Notes under the pieces: model-generated
What the model saw: the letters and a program-made list of their open reading frames with translations, nothing else
What the model was told of the DNA's origin: nothing
Databases searched by the model: none
Shown here: positions 8,761-17,989 of the stretch, one piece after another
Layout of the letters: every line of letters starts with the position of its first letter
How positions within the stretch are numbered: the stretch's first letter is position 1
Translations under genes and position numbers: made by a program
Assembly: GCA_002363615.1 (NCBI GenBank)
Contig: DEWK01000004.1
Location: 1 to 59,412, forward strand
DNA from: Lachnospira sp. UBA3212
GTDB lineage: Bacteria; Bacillota; Clostridia; Lachnospirales; Lachnospiraceae
Length of the DNA stretch: 59,412 bases
Direction of reading: 5' to 3'

Positions 8761-11700
8761 ATGGCACAAAGGAGTGACATTCATAAGGTTCTGATCATCG
8801 GATCAGGCCCGATCATTATTGGACAGGCATGTGAGTTCGATTATTCAGGAACACAGGCGTGTAAAGCACTTAGAAGTCTTGGATATGAAATTGTACTGGT
8901 GAATTCTAATCCGGCAACAATTATGACAGATCCTGAGATGGCTGATGTAACTTATATTGAGCCTTTAAACATTGAGCGTTTAGAGGAAATAATTGCAAAG
9001 GAACGTCCAGACGCCTTACTTCCTAACTTAGGAGGACAGTCAGGATTAAACCTATGTGCAGAGCTTAATAAGGCAGGAATTCTTGATAAGTATCACGTAC
9101 AGGTAATTGGTGTTCAGGTGGATGCGATTGAGCGTGGGGAAGACCGAATCGAATTCAAGGAAACCATGGAGAAGCTTGGAATTGAAATGGCAAGAAGCGA
9201 GGTTGCTTATTCGGTAGATCAGGCACTTGCAATCGCCGATGATTTAGGCTATCCGGTTGTTCTTCGTCCAGCATACACCATGGGTGGAGCTGGCGGTGGA
9301 CTGGTTTATAACAAGGAAGAATTAAGCACCGTTTGTGCAAGAGGTCTTCAGGCATCCTTAGTAGGACAGGTACTAGTAGAGGAATCTGTTGCAGGATGGG
9401 AAGAGTTGGAGCTTGAGGTAGTTCGTGATAAGGAAGGTAACATGATTACCGTTTGCTTTATTGAGAATGTAGATCCTCTTGGGGTTCATACAGGAGATTC
9501 CTTCTGTACTGCCCCTATGCTTACTATTTCAGAGGAAACCCAAAAAGAATTACAGAGACAGGCTTATAAGATTGTAGATGCCATCCAGGTCATCGGTGGT
9601 ACCAATGTACAGTTTGCTCATAACCCAAAGGATGGAAGAATCATAGTAATCGAGATTAATCCTCGTACCTCAAGATCTTCTGCTTTGGCATCTAAGGCTA
9701 CTGGATTCCCAATCGCCTTGGTTTCAGCAAAACTTGCTACCGGTCTTACCTTAAAGGATCTTCCATGCGGTAAGTATGGAACCTTAGATAAGTATGTTCC
9801 GGATGGAGACTATGTAGTTGTTAAGTTTGCAAGATGGGCATTTGAAAAGTTTAAGGGTGTAGAAGACAAACTGGGTACTCAGATGAGAGCCGTTGGTGAA
9901 GTAATGAGTATCGGTAAGAACTATAAGGAGGCCTTCCAGAAAGCGATTCGTTCTTTGGAAAAGGGAAGATACGGACTTGGCTTTGTGAAGAACTTTAATC
10001 AGATGACCAAGGAGGAACTTTTAAAGGCCTTAATTACTCCTTCTAGTGAACGTCATTTCCAAATGTATGAAGCCCTTCGTAAGGGAGCAAGCGTAGAGGA
10101 AATCTTTGAGATCACCAAGGTAAAGCATTACTTTATCCAAGAAATGAAGGATTTAGTAGAGGAAGAAGAAAAGATCCTTGCTTTTAAGGGTGGACTTCCT
10201 TCTGATGAGCTTTTAATCCAGGCAAAGAAGGATGGATTTTCTGACAAATACTTAAGCCAGATTCTTGAGATTTCTGAAGATGAAATCCGCAATAAGAGAG
10301 AAGAATTACATGTAACAGAAAAGTGGGATGGCGTTCACGTGTCGGGAACAAAGGATTCTGCTTACTATTACTCAACTTATATTGGTGAAGATCATGATCC
10401 GGTTTCTACAGATAAGCCAAAGGTTATGATCTTAGGTGGTGGACCAAACCGAATTGGACAGGGAATTGAGTTTGATTATTGTTGTGTTCATGCTGCTCAG
10501 TCCTTAAAGAAGTTAGGATTTGAGACTATCATTGTAAACTGTAATCCTGAGACCGTATCTACCGACTATGATACCTCAGACAAATTATACTTTGAGCCAT
10601 TAACCCTTGAGGATGTTCTTAGCATTTATCGCAAGGAAAAGCCGGTGGGTGTGATTGCTCAGTTTGGTGGACAGACACCATTAAATCTGGCTTCTGACCT
10701 GGAGAAGAACGGAGTGAAGATTCTTGGAACCTCCCCAGAGGTAATTGACCTTGCGGAGGATCGTGATCAGTTCCGTATGATGATGGATAAGCTGGGTATT
10801 CCAATGCCAGAGGCTGGAATGGCTGTTAATGTGGAAGAAGCAGTAGAGATTGCCAATAAGATTGGTTATCCTGTTATGGTACGTCCTTCTTACGTGCTTG
10901 GTGGACGTGGAATGGAAGTAGTTTATGATGATCAGGCTATGGAGGAGTATATGCAGGCAGCAGTTGGTGTTACTCCAGACCGTCCAATCTTAATTGATCG
11001 TTTCTTGAATCACGCCCTTGAGTGTGAAGCAGATGCCATTGCAGATGGAAACCATGCCTATGTTCCAGCGGTTATGGAGCATATTGAGCTGGCAGGTATT
11101 CATTCGGGTGATTCCGCTTGTATTATTCCAAGTAAGCATATTAGTCCAGAACATTTGGAAACAATTAAGGATTATACAAGAAGAATCGCAGAAGAGATGC
11201 ATGTGGTAGGCTTAATGAATATGCAGTATGCCATTGAGGGTGATACCGTCTTTGTATTAGAGGCAAATCCACGTGCATCTAGAACCGTACCATTGGTATC
11301 TAAGGTTTGTGGAATTTCTATGGTACCTCTTGCTACCGATATTGTGACTGGAGAATTAACCGGACGTCCATCACCAGTTCCAGAATTAAAGGATCGTAAC
11401 ATCCCTTATTATGGAGTGAAGGAAGCAGTCTTCCCATTTAATATGTTCCAGGAAGTAGACCCAATCTTAGGACCTGAGATGCGTTCTACCGGTGAGGTAC
11501 TTGGTCTTTCTGTTTCTGCCGGTGGAGCATTCTTTAAGGCAGAAGAAGGCGCGAAGGCAAAACTTCCATTAGAGGGTACCGTCCTTCTGTCTGTGAATAG
11601 CAAGGACAAGCCTGAAATCGTGGATCTTGCAAAGAGTTTCTTAGAAGATGGATTTAAGCTTTTAGCTACCTCTGGAACTGCAAAGTTATTAGAGGAGGCG

Positions 11701-11988
11701 GGCATTGCCGTTGAAACAGTAAAGAAGTTACAGGAAGGAAGACCAAATATCTTAGATCTTATTTCCAATGGTAAGATTGATTTGATTGTAAACTCTCCGG
11801 TTGGTAAGGAAAGTAAGGATGATGATTCTTATCTTAGAAAGGGAGCCATTAAGAATCGAGTTCCTTATATTACAACGATTGCTGGGGCCAAGGCTGCGGC
11901 GGAAGGAATTAATCATATGAAAAATCGTCATCACTCAACGGTGAAATCTCTTCAGGAGTGGCATAAATTGATTGAAGACGTAAAATAA
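8761..11988 (+). CDS. carB: Carbamoyl-phosphate synthase, large subunit
   Basis: This subunit makes carbamoyl phosphate from ammonia (delivered by the CarA glutaminase), bicarbonate and two ATP, feeding pyrimidine and arginine synthesis. The 1075-aa product shows both homologous synthetase halves: G-S-G-P-I-I-I-G-Q-A near residue 17 with the first ATP-grasp domain, and G-G-G-P-N-R-I-G-Q-G near 560 with the second. A C-terminal methylglyoxal-synthase-like regulatory domain starts near 935 (T-S-G-T-A-K-L-L). The ATG at 8761 follows AGCAGGAGG; an in-frame GTG at 8662 lies inside the upstream terminator and is rejected. carA is not adjacent, which is unusual because carAB normally form an operon. 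Confidence 0.97.
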   Translation: MAQRSDIHKVLIIGSGPIIIGQACEFDYSGTQACKALRSLGYEIVLVNSNPATIMTDPEMADVTYIEPLNIERLEEIIAKERPDALLPNLGGQSGLNLCAELNKAGILDKYHVQVIGVQVDAIERGEDRIEFKETMEKLGIEMARSEVAYSVDQALAIADDLGYPVVLRPAYTMGGAGGGLVYNKEELSTVCARGLQASLVGQVLVEESVAGWEELELEVVRDKEGNMITVCFIENVDPLGVHTGDSFCTAPMLTISEETQKELQRQAYKIVDAIQVIGGTNVQFAHNPKDGRIIVIEINPRTSRSSALASKATGFPIALVSAKLATGLTLKDLPCGKYGTLDKYVPDGDYVVVKFARWAFEKFKGVEDKLGTQMRAVGEVMSIGKNYKEAFQKAIRSLEKGRYGLGFVKNFNQMTKEELLKALITPSSERHFQMYEALRKGASVEEIFEITKVKHYFIQEMKDLVEEEEKILAFKGGLPSDELLIQAKKDGFSDKYLSQILEISEDEIRNKREELHVTEKWDGVHVSGTKDSAYYYSTYIGEDHDPVSTDKPKVMILGGGPNRIGQGIEFDYCCVHAAQSLKKLGFETIIVNCNPETVSTDYDTSDKLYFEPLTLEDVLSIYRKEKPVGVIAQFGGQTPLNLASDLEKNGVKILGTSPEVIDLAEDRDQFRMMMDKLGIPMPEAGMAVNVEEAVEIANKIGYPVMVRPSYVLGGRGMEVVYDDQAMEEYMQAAVGVTPDRPILIDRFLNHALECEADAIADGNHAYVPAVMEHIELAGIHSGDSACIIPSKHISPEHLETIKDYTRRIAEEMHVVGLMNMQYAIEGDTVFVLEANPRASRTVPLVSKVCGISMVPLATDIVTGELTGRPSPVPELKDRNIPYYGVKEAVFPFNMFQEVDPILGPEMRSTGEVLGLSVSAGGAFFKAEEGAKAKLPLEGTVLLSVNSKDKPEIVDLAKSFLEDGFKLLATSGTAKLLEEAGIAVETVKKLQEGRPNILDLISNGKIDLIVNSPVGKESKDDDSYLRKGAIKNRVPYITTIAGAKAAAEGINHMKNRHHSTVKSLQEWHKLIEDVK

Positions 11989-12015
11989 TTTAAGTTTATC
12001 TAGGAGGATATTATT

Positions 12016-12774
12016 ATGGGAAAGTTTTGTGCTAAGTGTGGAGCAGAGCTTCAAGAAGGTATTAAGTTTTGTGCTAAGTGCGGAACTCCAGTGGAGACCG
12101 TACCAGTAGAGGAAGTAAAACCGGCAACAGAAGCTCCGGTTAAAGAGGAAGCAAGTTCTGCTTCTAATCAGGGCAATGACCTTAAGAATCAGGCAACACA
12201 GGTTGCAGATGATTTATTAAAGAAGGGCAATGAGCTTGCAGGAAATCTTACAGACCAGGCAAAGAAGGATCCAAAGAAGTTTGGAATTGTCTGTGGAGCG
12301 GTCGTACTTGCTCTTATTGTAATCATTTGTATTGCTGCTTCCGGCGGTAAGAAAAAACCGGTAAAAACCTTTATGAAGGGAATTGAAAAGCAGGATGCCG
12401 AAAAGGTTGCCTATAGCATGTTCCCAAAAAAATTCTATGAGAGTATGGCGGATGAAACAGACCAGGATTTAGAAGACCTTATGGACGATTTAGAAGACAA
12501 CTTAGAGGACAGTGATGTGAAAATCAAGTCATACAAGTTCCGTAAGATGGAAAAAATGGATGAAGATGATGCGGATGATTTTGAAGATTTGATTGAACTC
12601 TATGAAGATCGTGCGGACTATGACCTTGATATCAACTACAAGAAGGTTTATACTTGCAAGATTCGTGTGAAAGCTCGCGAAGATGGGGAGACGAACAACG
12701 AAACCCTTGAATTTTATGTTTACAAGTCACATGGCAAATGGTATGCAATAAATACTGTAATGCTATTATTTTAA
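12016..12774 (+). CDS. Zinc-ribbon membrane protein of unknown function
   Basis: The 252-aa protein starts with a double zinc ribbon: F-C-A-K-C-G at residues 4-9 and again at 18-23. A Glu/Ala-rich linker follows (~30-50), then an amphipathic stretch, one hydrophobic transmembrane helix (~90-108), a very acidic Asp/Glu region (~145-205) and a small C-terminal domain. The C-terminal end, with Y-V-Y-K-S-H-G-K-W-Y-A-I, resembles DUF4878-like (NTF2-fold) lipoprotein domains; this is a loose likeness. It begins 27 bases after carB behind TAGGAGG, so it may be cotranscribed. I do not recognise a specific function. Confidence 0.8.
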   Translation: MGKFCAKCGAELQEGIKFCAKCGTPVETVPVEEVKPATEAPVKEEASSASNQGNDLKNQATQVADDLLKKGNELAGNLTDQAKKDPKKFGIVCGAVVLALIVIICIAASGGKKKPVKTFMKGIEKQDAEKVAYSMFPKKFYESMADETDQDLEDLMDDLEDNLEDSDVKIKSYKFRKMEKMDEDDADDFEDLIELYEDRADYDLDINYKKVYTCKIRVKAREDGETNNETLEFYVYKSHGKWYAINTVMLLF

Positions 12775-12795
12775 TTTCGTTTATAAGTAAGAGAA

Positions 12796-12821
12796 AAGCT
12801 GGCCATAGGCTAGCTTTTTTT
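12796..12821 (+). terminator. Terminator after the carB-zinc ribbon unit
   Basis: AAGCTGGCC (12796-12804) pairs with GGCTAGCTT (12808-12816) with one wobble, followed by a T run. Confidence 0.85.
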
Positions 12822-12864
12822 GTGGGAAAGTGGTAGGAAGGAATCCTTGAATCTTATGGGAAAC

Positions 12865-12892
12865 TTGCACATCTAGAAAAATATGTTATAAT
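12865..12892 (+). promoter_or_regulatory. Promoter of tRNA-Ser
   Basis: TTGCAC (12865-12870), a 16-base spacer and TATAAT (12887-12892) with a TGT extension. The segment ATATGTTATAATGAAAAAG around the -10 is shared with the ppdK promoter near 58860. Confidence 0.75.
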
Positions 12893-12954
12893 GAAAAAGT
12901 CCTTGAAACTAGTAAATGGGATCTTGACAAGATTGGGAAAGAATTCTGTCTTTT

Positions 12955-13043
12955 GGAGAAGTACCCAAGAGGCCGAAGGGGCTCCCCTGGAAAGGGAGTA
13001 GGTCGCTAATAACGGCGCGAGGGTTCAAATCCCTCCTTCTCCG
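12955..13043 (+). tRNA. tRNA-Ser (GGA)
   Basis: This is a class II tRNA. The acceptor arms are GGAGAAG (12955-12961) and CTTCTCC (13036-13042), with discriminator G13043. The anticodon loop CTGGAAA gives GGA. A long variable arm spans roughly 12999-13018, and the T-arm has GGGTTCAAATCCC. CCA is not encoded. It is transcribed alone between its own promoter and terminator. Confidence 0.97.
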
Positions 13044-13051
13044 CTTTATAG

Positions 13052-13079
13052 ACGGTAATCCATGGATTACCGTTTTTTT
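13052..13079 (+). terminator. Terminator after tRNA-Ser
   Basis: A perfect palindromic stem of ACGGTAATCC and its complement (13052-13073) is followed by a T run to 13079. Confidence 0.9.
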
Positions 13080-13124
13080 ACTATATGAAGACCAGATGAA
13101 ATGAAATTACAGAAAGGAAAAATG

Positions 13125-15455
13125 ATGATTATTATACCAGTATATGATATGTTACTACTTCCCGGCATTACCTTTTATTTTCGAAAGGATACTTTGGAAC
13201 GGTTACAAGTTAAGGAATGTCCGGAGAATGAAGATGTTCTCTTTCTTTTGTTAAAGACAGACCGAGAACGAAAGAATGTAGAGCCTACGGATTTTTATGA
13301 CCACGGACTTCATGGCAAGGTAATAAACACCGATGGAGAAGGAAGCGTGGGAATTCGGGTAATGGACCGAGTGATTGTTAGTGATATTGAGGTAGATGGA
13401 AATGCAAATCTTTCTGCCATTGCAGTGATTGCTCCTGAGATTGATGATATTGAGGAAGAGGAAGAAAATCAGGCCTTCCAACGGGCAAAGCAGGGAATGC
13501 TTCAGTTCGTTAGTCAGTATCAGTGGGGAGTATGGGCAAGGGCCTTGATCCTTCAGTGGCATTCTTTAGAAGAGATTGCCTGTTCTATGGCAGTTTATTT
13601 GGAAATACCACCAGAGGAGAAATATGAAATTATTTCTACGGATTCTAAGCGGGAACGTACGGAACTTTTAATGCGTTCCGTTTTTGAATTCTTAGAAGTT
13701 CAGCAGGTCTCTTCCGAGGCAGAATATGCCCAACAGGAAACCAATGAAAGGGTTTACCGTGAGGATGCCATTAAAAAGCAGATTGACTTCTTGCAGAACC
13801 AGTTAGACGAGATGCATCCGGAAAATGTAACGGATGTTCGTTTGTTTGAAAAGAAGATTGAAACGGCTGGTATGAAGGAAGAGGTAAAAAAAGAAGCTTT
13901 AAAGGTTTTAAACCGTATGAAGCAGGAGGGAAAGGATAGTCATGAATACGGAATGCTCTATGATTATCTGGATTTTATAACCTCTCTTAGTTTTACTAAG
14001 GAAGCCCAGGAAGAGATTGATTTAAAAGAGGCAGAGAAGGTACTTTCTTCCAGACATTATGGCCTAGATAGGGTAAAGAAGAGAATCATTGAGCAAATCG
14101 CTGTTATGCAGTTAACCAAGAAACAATCTGGTTCCATCCTTTTGTTTGTGGGTGCACCGGGAACCGGTAAAACTTCCATTGGTCAGTCTATTGCAGATGC
14201 CCTTCATCGTAAGTATGTAAGAATTAGTTTAGGTGGCGTAAAGGATGAAGCAGAAATCCGTGGTCATAGAAGAACCTACATTGGAGCTATGCCGGGACGT
14301 ATTATGGAAGCTATGAAACAGGCGGGAACCAGTAATCCGGTGGTGGTTTTAGATGAGGTAGATAAGCTTTCTCAGGACTACAATGGGGATCCGGCCAGTG
14401 CCTTGCTTGAAGTATTAGACCCAGAGCAGAACTTTAGCTTTACGGATCACTATATGAATGTGCCGTATGACCTGTCCGATGTCTTATTTGTTTGTACGGC
14501 AAACACTACGGATACCATTCCGGAACCGCTTTTAAACCGAATGGAAGTGATTGAATTTCCGGGCTATACACCGATTGAAAAGGTTCAGATTGCTGCCAAG
14601 CACCTGATTCCACAGGCCATGAAGGATGTGGGAATAAAATCATCTAAGATGAAGGTGAATGAGGATGCAATTTGGAAAATCATTGATAATTACACCATGG
14701 AGTCAGGTGTTCGAGGCTTAAAGAAACAGATTCAAACCCTTTGCAGAAAGGTAGCTGTTCTTTTGGTTCGGGGAGAGGTAAAGTCTATCACCATTAACCA
14801 AAAACGAGTGACGGAACTTTTGGGAAATAAAATCGTTAACCATGATCACGTAACCGCCGTGAAGAAGCCCGGAATTGTAACCGGACTTGCCTGGACCAGG
14901 GTGGGTGGAGAAATCCTCTTTATTGAAACTGCATTTACCAAGGGAGAAGGAAGGGTGATCCTTACCGGACAACTGGGAGATGTAATGAAAGAGTCCATGC
15001 AGATTGCCATTACCCTGGTGAAGGAACGATATCCACAGTTTGTAGATCTCTTAAAGGAAAATGATCTACATATCCATGTGCCGGAGGGAGCGGTACCAAA
15101 GGATGGACCATCGGCTGGAATCACCATTACTACGGCACTTACCTCCTTGGTTTTAAATCAGCCGGTTAGCCCGGAATATGCAATGACGGGAGAGGTTTCT
15201 TTAAGAGGAGTAGTGATGCCAATCGGGGGACTTCCGGAAAAACTTATGGCAGCGGAACGTTCGGGTGTTAAGACGGTCTTTATTCCTAAGGACAATGTGA
15301 TGGATTTAGATGAAGTAGCTAAGGAAGTCAAAGAGAAACTTACAATTGTTCCGGTAGAAGAAGTGGAAGAGGTTTTAAACTATGTATTGACGGAGGAGAA
15401 AAAGGGTGGCAGAAAAACAAAAACTTCAGGAAGAGGAAAAAAGAAAGAAAAGTAA
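13125..15455 (+). CDS. lon: ATP-dependent protease La (Lon)
   Basis: Lon is a cytoplasmic AAA+ serine protease that degrades misfolded and regulatory proteins. The N-terminal substrate domain begins I-P-V-Y-D-M-L-L-L-P-G. A central coiled region is followed by Walker A G-A-P-G-T-G-K-T and Walker B V-V-L-D-E-V-D-K. The C-terminal protease domain has catalytic Ser in P-K-D-G-P-S-A-G (S663) and Lys in G-G-L-P-E-K (K706), 43 residues apart as in E. coli Lon (S679/K722). Three in-frame ATGs are close together; 13125 has the best spacing from AAAGGA, with 13122 as a near alternative (776 or 777 aa). The 3' end overlaps the start of the next membrane-protein gene by 50 bases. Confidence 0.96.
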   Translation: MIIIPVYDMLLLPGITFYFRKDTLERLQVKECPENEDVLFLLLKTDRERKNVEPTDFYDHGLHGKVINTDGEGSVGIRVMDRVIVSDIEVDGNANLSAIAVIAPEIDDIEEEEENQAFQRAKQGMLQFVSQYQWGVWARALILQWHSLEEIACSMAVYLEIPPEEKYEIISTDSKRERTELLMRSVFEFLEVQQVSSEAEYAQQETNERVYREDAIKKQIDFLQNQLDEMHPENVTDVRLFEKKIETAGMKEEVKKEALKVLNRMKQEGKDSHEYGMLYDYLDFITSLSFTKEAQEEIDLKEAEKVLSSRHYGLDRVKKRIIEQIAVMQLTKKQSGSILLFVGAPGTGKTSIGQSIADALHRKYVRISLGGVKDEAEIRGHRRTYIGAMPGRIMEAMKQAGTSNPVVVLDEVDKLSQDYNGDPASALLEVLDPEQNFSFTDHYMNVPYDLSDVLFVCTANTTDTIPEPLLNRMEVIEFPGYTPIEKVQIAAKHLIPQAMKDVGIKSSKMKVNEDAIWKIIDNYTMESGVRGLKKQIQTLCRKVAVLLVRGEVKSITINQKRVTELLGNKIVNHDHVTAVKKPGIVTGLAWTRVGGEILFIETAFTKGEGRVILTGQLGDVMKESMQIAITLVKERYPQFVDLLKENDLHIHVPEGAVPKDGPSAGITITTALTSLVLNQPVSPEYAMTGEVSLRGVVMPIGGLPEKLMAAERSGVKTVFIPKDNVMDLDEVAKEVKEKLTIVPVEEVEEVLNYVLTEEKKGGRKTKTSGRGKKKEK

Positions 15456-16488
15456 GGTGACTCAGATTACAAGAATCGACAATAGTAGGAGAAAAAACGT
15501 GGTTTCTTACCTGGGTGTTTTTTGTGTGGTGGTGTTAATGTTTGCATTAGCAGAGATTACGAGAAATAAGGAAATTATTTTCCCGGAAATCGCAGCTATT
15601 GGAATTGGTTGTTTACTGACCACTAAAAGAGCATGGCGGGTAACCAACAAGCAGATGCTTGCATGGATTGCTATTTCTGCTTGGGTGGGAACTTTGATTT
15701 CCATGTATTTACCAGGACCTAAGGCATTTCAGCTGATTTTCGCCTTTGCGATTGCACAGTTTTTTTATACTTATTCCACCACTACGTTTGCTCCAATGAA
15801 TTCGGCTGTGGTACTACCTGTTCTTTTAGAAAGTAAAGGGGTGGTATATCCTTTGGCTGCAATGTTACTAACCATTGTCATTATAGGGATTACTCTTTTC
15901 ATCGAGCAGTTATTTATTCCGGCAAAAAAACGGGCAGAAAAGAAAAGGCAGGAAGAGTATCGCAGATTAAAGCAAACCTATCGAGGCCCGGGACGTGGTC
16001 CGATTCGATTACCTATTAGAAAAAAGACAGCGGTGATTGCGTCTGTGTGGCGTGTTTGTGTGATGACAATCCTATGTATGTTTGCCTTTTATTTTCATAT
16101 GCCATATTTGATTGCACCTCCGCTTTTGGTGGCATTTACAGAATTTACCAGAACCAAGAATCTTGCTATGAAGATGAAGGCAACTACGGTGCTTGAGATT
16201 ACCCTATGTGCCTTTGCAGGAAGTATTTGTAGATATTATATTTCTATGGAATACGGCCTGCCCCTGTCCCTGGCAGCAGCCTTTACCATGATTTTGGTTT
16301 TTTCTATCCAATCTCTTTGTAAATTAAAACTGCCCCCTGCAGGAGCCCTTGCAATTCTTGCAATGCTTGTTCCTGAGGAAGCAGTTCTTAGCTATTCAGT
16401 TCAAATATTAGCAGGTGCCATTGTCTATGTGGCAGCGGCAGCAGCTTATAATTCTTTAAAGTGGAAGCTTTTTACACCAGTGGCATAG
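15406..16488 (+). CDS. Multi-pass membrane protein, HPP-like
   Basis: This is a predicted integral membrane protein of 360 aa. A charged cytoplasmic N-terminus (K/E-rich, ~1-30) is followed by about five hydrophobic helices (~30-165), a basic loop rich in Lys/Arg (~170-205) and a further four or five helices (~210-355). F-P-E-I-A-A-I-G, A-P-P-L-L-V-A-F-T-E-F and L-P-P-A-G-A-L-A-I-L-A-M-L resemble the repeated Pro-rich helix motifs of the HPP family, some members of which transport nitrite; the assignment is tentative. The GTG start at 15406 has GGAGG nine bases upstream and lies inside lon, suggesting translational coupling. The 3' end overlaps the converging proA by 43 bases. Confidence 0.7.
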   Translation: MAEKQKLQEEEKRKKSKVTQITRIDNSRRKNVVSYLGVFCVVVLMFALAEITRNKEIIFPEIAAIGIGCLLTTKRAWRVTNKQMLAWIAISAWVGTLISMYLPGPKAFQLIFAFAIAQFFYTYSTTTFAPMNSAVVLPVLLESKGVVYPLAAMLLTIVIIGITLFIEQLFIPAKKRAEKKRQEEYRRLKQTYRGPGRGPIRLPIRKKTAVIASVWRVCVMTILCMFAFYFHMPYLIAPPLLVAFTEFTRTKNLAMKMKATTVLEITLCAFAGSICRYYISMEYGLPLSLAAAFTMILVFSIQSLCKLKLPPAGALAILAMLVPEEAVLSYSVQILAGAIVYVAAAAAYNSLKWKLFTPVA

Positions 16489-17723
16489 TCGGCTACAATG
16501 TGGTCATGTCCATAGAGCTTGTACTTATAGGTGCAAAGTCCCTCAAGACCTACCGGACCTCTTGCGTGAAGTTTGCTTGTAGAGATGCCTACCTCGGCGC
16601 CAAAGCCGTAGCGGTATCCGTCAGCAAAACGGGTAGAGGCGTTGTGATAAACTCCGGCAGAGTCAACTAAATTCATAAAGTGTTCCGCAGTTGCATCATT
16701 CTCTGTGATGATGGCATCGGTGTGGTGAGAACCGAAGTGGTTAATATGTTTAATGGCTTCATCCACATCTTCAACGGCCTTTACAGAAATAATCAGATCC
16801 AAGTATTCAGTAGACCAGTCTTCTTCGCTTGCAGGGAGACAGTCGATGACTGCTTGGATCTCTTTGGTTCCACGAATTTCCACCTTCTTTTCATCAAAGG
16901 CTTCCTTCATCATAGGGAGGAAGCTGGAAAGAATCTTGCGATGGACCAGGAGAGTTTCTGTAGCGTTACACACAGAAGTGGCCTGGGTTTTCGAATCTAA
17001 AACCACTTTCACTGCCTTGGCAAGATCGGCATCCTGATCTACATAGCAATGGCAGATTCCATCGGCATGTCCCATAACAGGAATCTTGGTGTTATTCATA
17101 ATGTACTGAACAAATTGGTTAGAACCACGAGGAATTAAGAGGTCCACATAGTCATGACAATCTAACAATTCGTTGATTTCGCTTCTTGCTTCGGCAAGGA
17201 ATAACCAGTTTTCCGGAAGACCGGCTTTTACGGCTGCATCATGTACCAGGCGGAATAAAATACGATTGGTGTGAAGGGCCTCATGGCCACCTTTTAAAAT
17301 GGCACAGTTTCCACTCTTTAAGCACAGGGTAGAAATCTGAATTAAGGCATCCGGTCGAGATTCAAAAATAACGCCGATTACTCCAATTGGGCAAGACTGA
17401 CGAACCAGGCAAAGTCCTTCATCTAATTCTTTTTCCAAAAGCTTTTTACCAATGGGATCAGGAAGGCCAATCAGGTCATGGATTCCGGTGATTACTCCAT
17501 CAATTTTTTTATTATCAAATTCAAGACGGCCAAGTAAAGGACCGGCAAGCTTTTCCTCTTTTGCAATCTCAAGATCGATTTGGTTTTCCTTTATAATCTC
17601 TGTGCGGTTGTCATCTAAGGCTTTTGCAATTGCCTCAAGGGCAAGGTTTCTTGTTTTCAGTGTAGTGGCCATGGCAAGAAAGCTATCTGCTTTCATGGCA
17701 CGTGCCTGTTCTTTAATTGTCAT
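16446..17723 (-). CDS. proA: Gamma-glutamyl phosphate reductase
   Basis: ProA performs the second step of proline synthesis: NADPH-dependent reduction of glutamyl-5-phosphate to glutamate semialdehyde, in the cytoplasm. The 425-aa protein has the aldehyde-dehydrogenase fold and family signatures: F-E-S-R-P-D in the first third, L-K-G-G-H-E-A, the catalytic Cys in T-S-V-C-N-A-T-E-T, and a C-terminal G-V-Y-H-N-A-S-T-R-F-A-D-G with G-F-G-A-E-V-G-I-S-T. AAGGAGG precedes the ATG. proB, usually its neighbour, is not in the window. The 3' end overlaps the HPP-like gene on the opposite strand by 43 bases with no room for a terminator. Confidence 0.96.
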   Translation of the reverse strand: MTIKEQARAMKADSFLAMATTLKTRNLALEAIAKALDDNRTEIIKENQIDLEIAKEEKLAGPLLGRLEFDNKKIDGVITGIHDLIGLPDPIGKKLLEKELDEGLCLVRQSCPIGVIGVIFESRPDALIQISTLCLKSGNCAILKGGHEALHTNRILFRLVHDAAVKAGLPENWLFLAEARSEINELLDCHDYVDLLIPRGSNQFVQYIMNNTKIPVMGHADGICHCYVDQDADLAKAVKVVLDSKTQATSVCNATETLLVHRKILSSFLPMMKEAFDEKKVEIRGTKEIQAVIDCLPASEEDWSTEYLDLIISVKAVEDVDEAIKHINHFGSHHTDAIITENDATAEHFMNLVDSAGVYHNASTRFADGYRYGFGAEVGISTSKLHARGPVGLEGLCTYKYKLYGHDHIVADYATGVKSFHFKEL

Positions 17724-17820
17724 AAGAGCCTCCTTATATCAAAATATCTTCTATCATAGCATTAAATGTTTTGGGTGACAAGGAAAATGACATTTCACTA
17801 AGCCATCACGAGAAAATCAT

Positions 17821-17860
17821 CTTACAAAATCTTTACATTGATTTAACTTTATGCTAGTAT
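17821..17860 (+). promoter_or_regulatory. Promoter with Pho-box-like direct repeats before the Na/Pi transporter
   Basis: Three hexamers lie exactly 11 bases apart: CTTACA (17821-17826), TTTACA (17832-17837) and TTAACT (17843-17848). This is the spacing and sequence style of the TT(A/T)ACA repeats bound by PhoP in Bacillus. The middle copy also serves as a -35 element, with TAGTAT (17855-17860) 17 bases on. The function is inferred from its place before a phosphate transporter gene. Confidence 0.6.
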
Positions 17861-17871
17861 GGACATGTATT

Positions 17872-17919
17872 GGGTGTTGTCTTTCTGGCACGGACATTTG
17901 TCCGAGAAGGCGGGCATCC
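17872..17919 (+). promoter_or_regulatory. Structured leader of the Na/Pi transporter mRNA
   Basis: An outer pairing of GGGTG (17872-17876) with CATCC (17915-17919) encloses a hairpin of CGGAC (17891-17895) and GTCCG (17900-17904). There is no T run, so it is not a simple terminator, and I do not recognise a known riboswitch class. Confidence 0.4.
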
Positions 17920-17989
17920 AAGAGCTTTATCATACAACTATATAATTGATACGAATAGCAGAATACTCAAATCAGGAGGAAAGCAGAGT

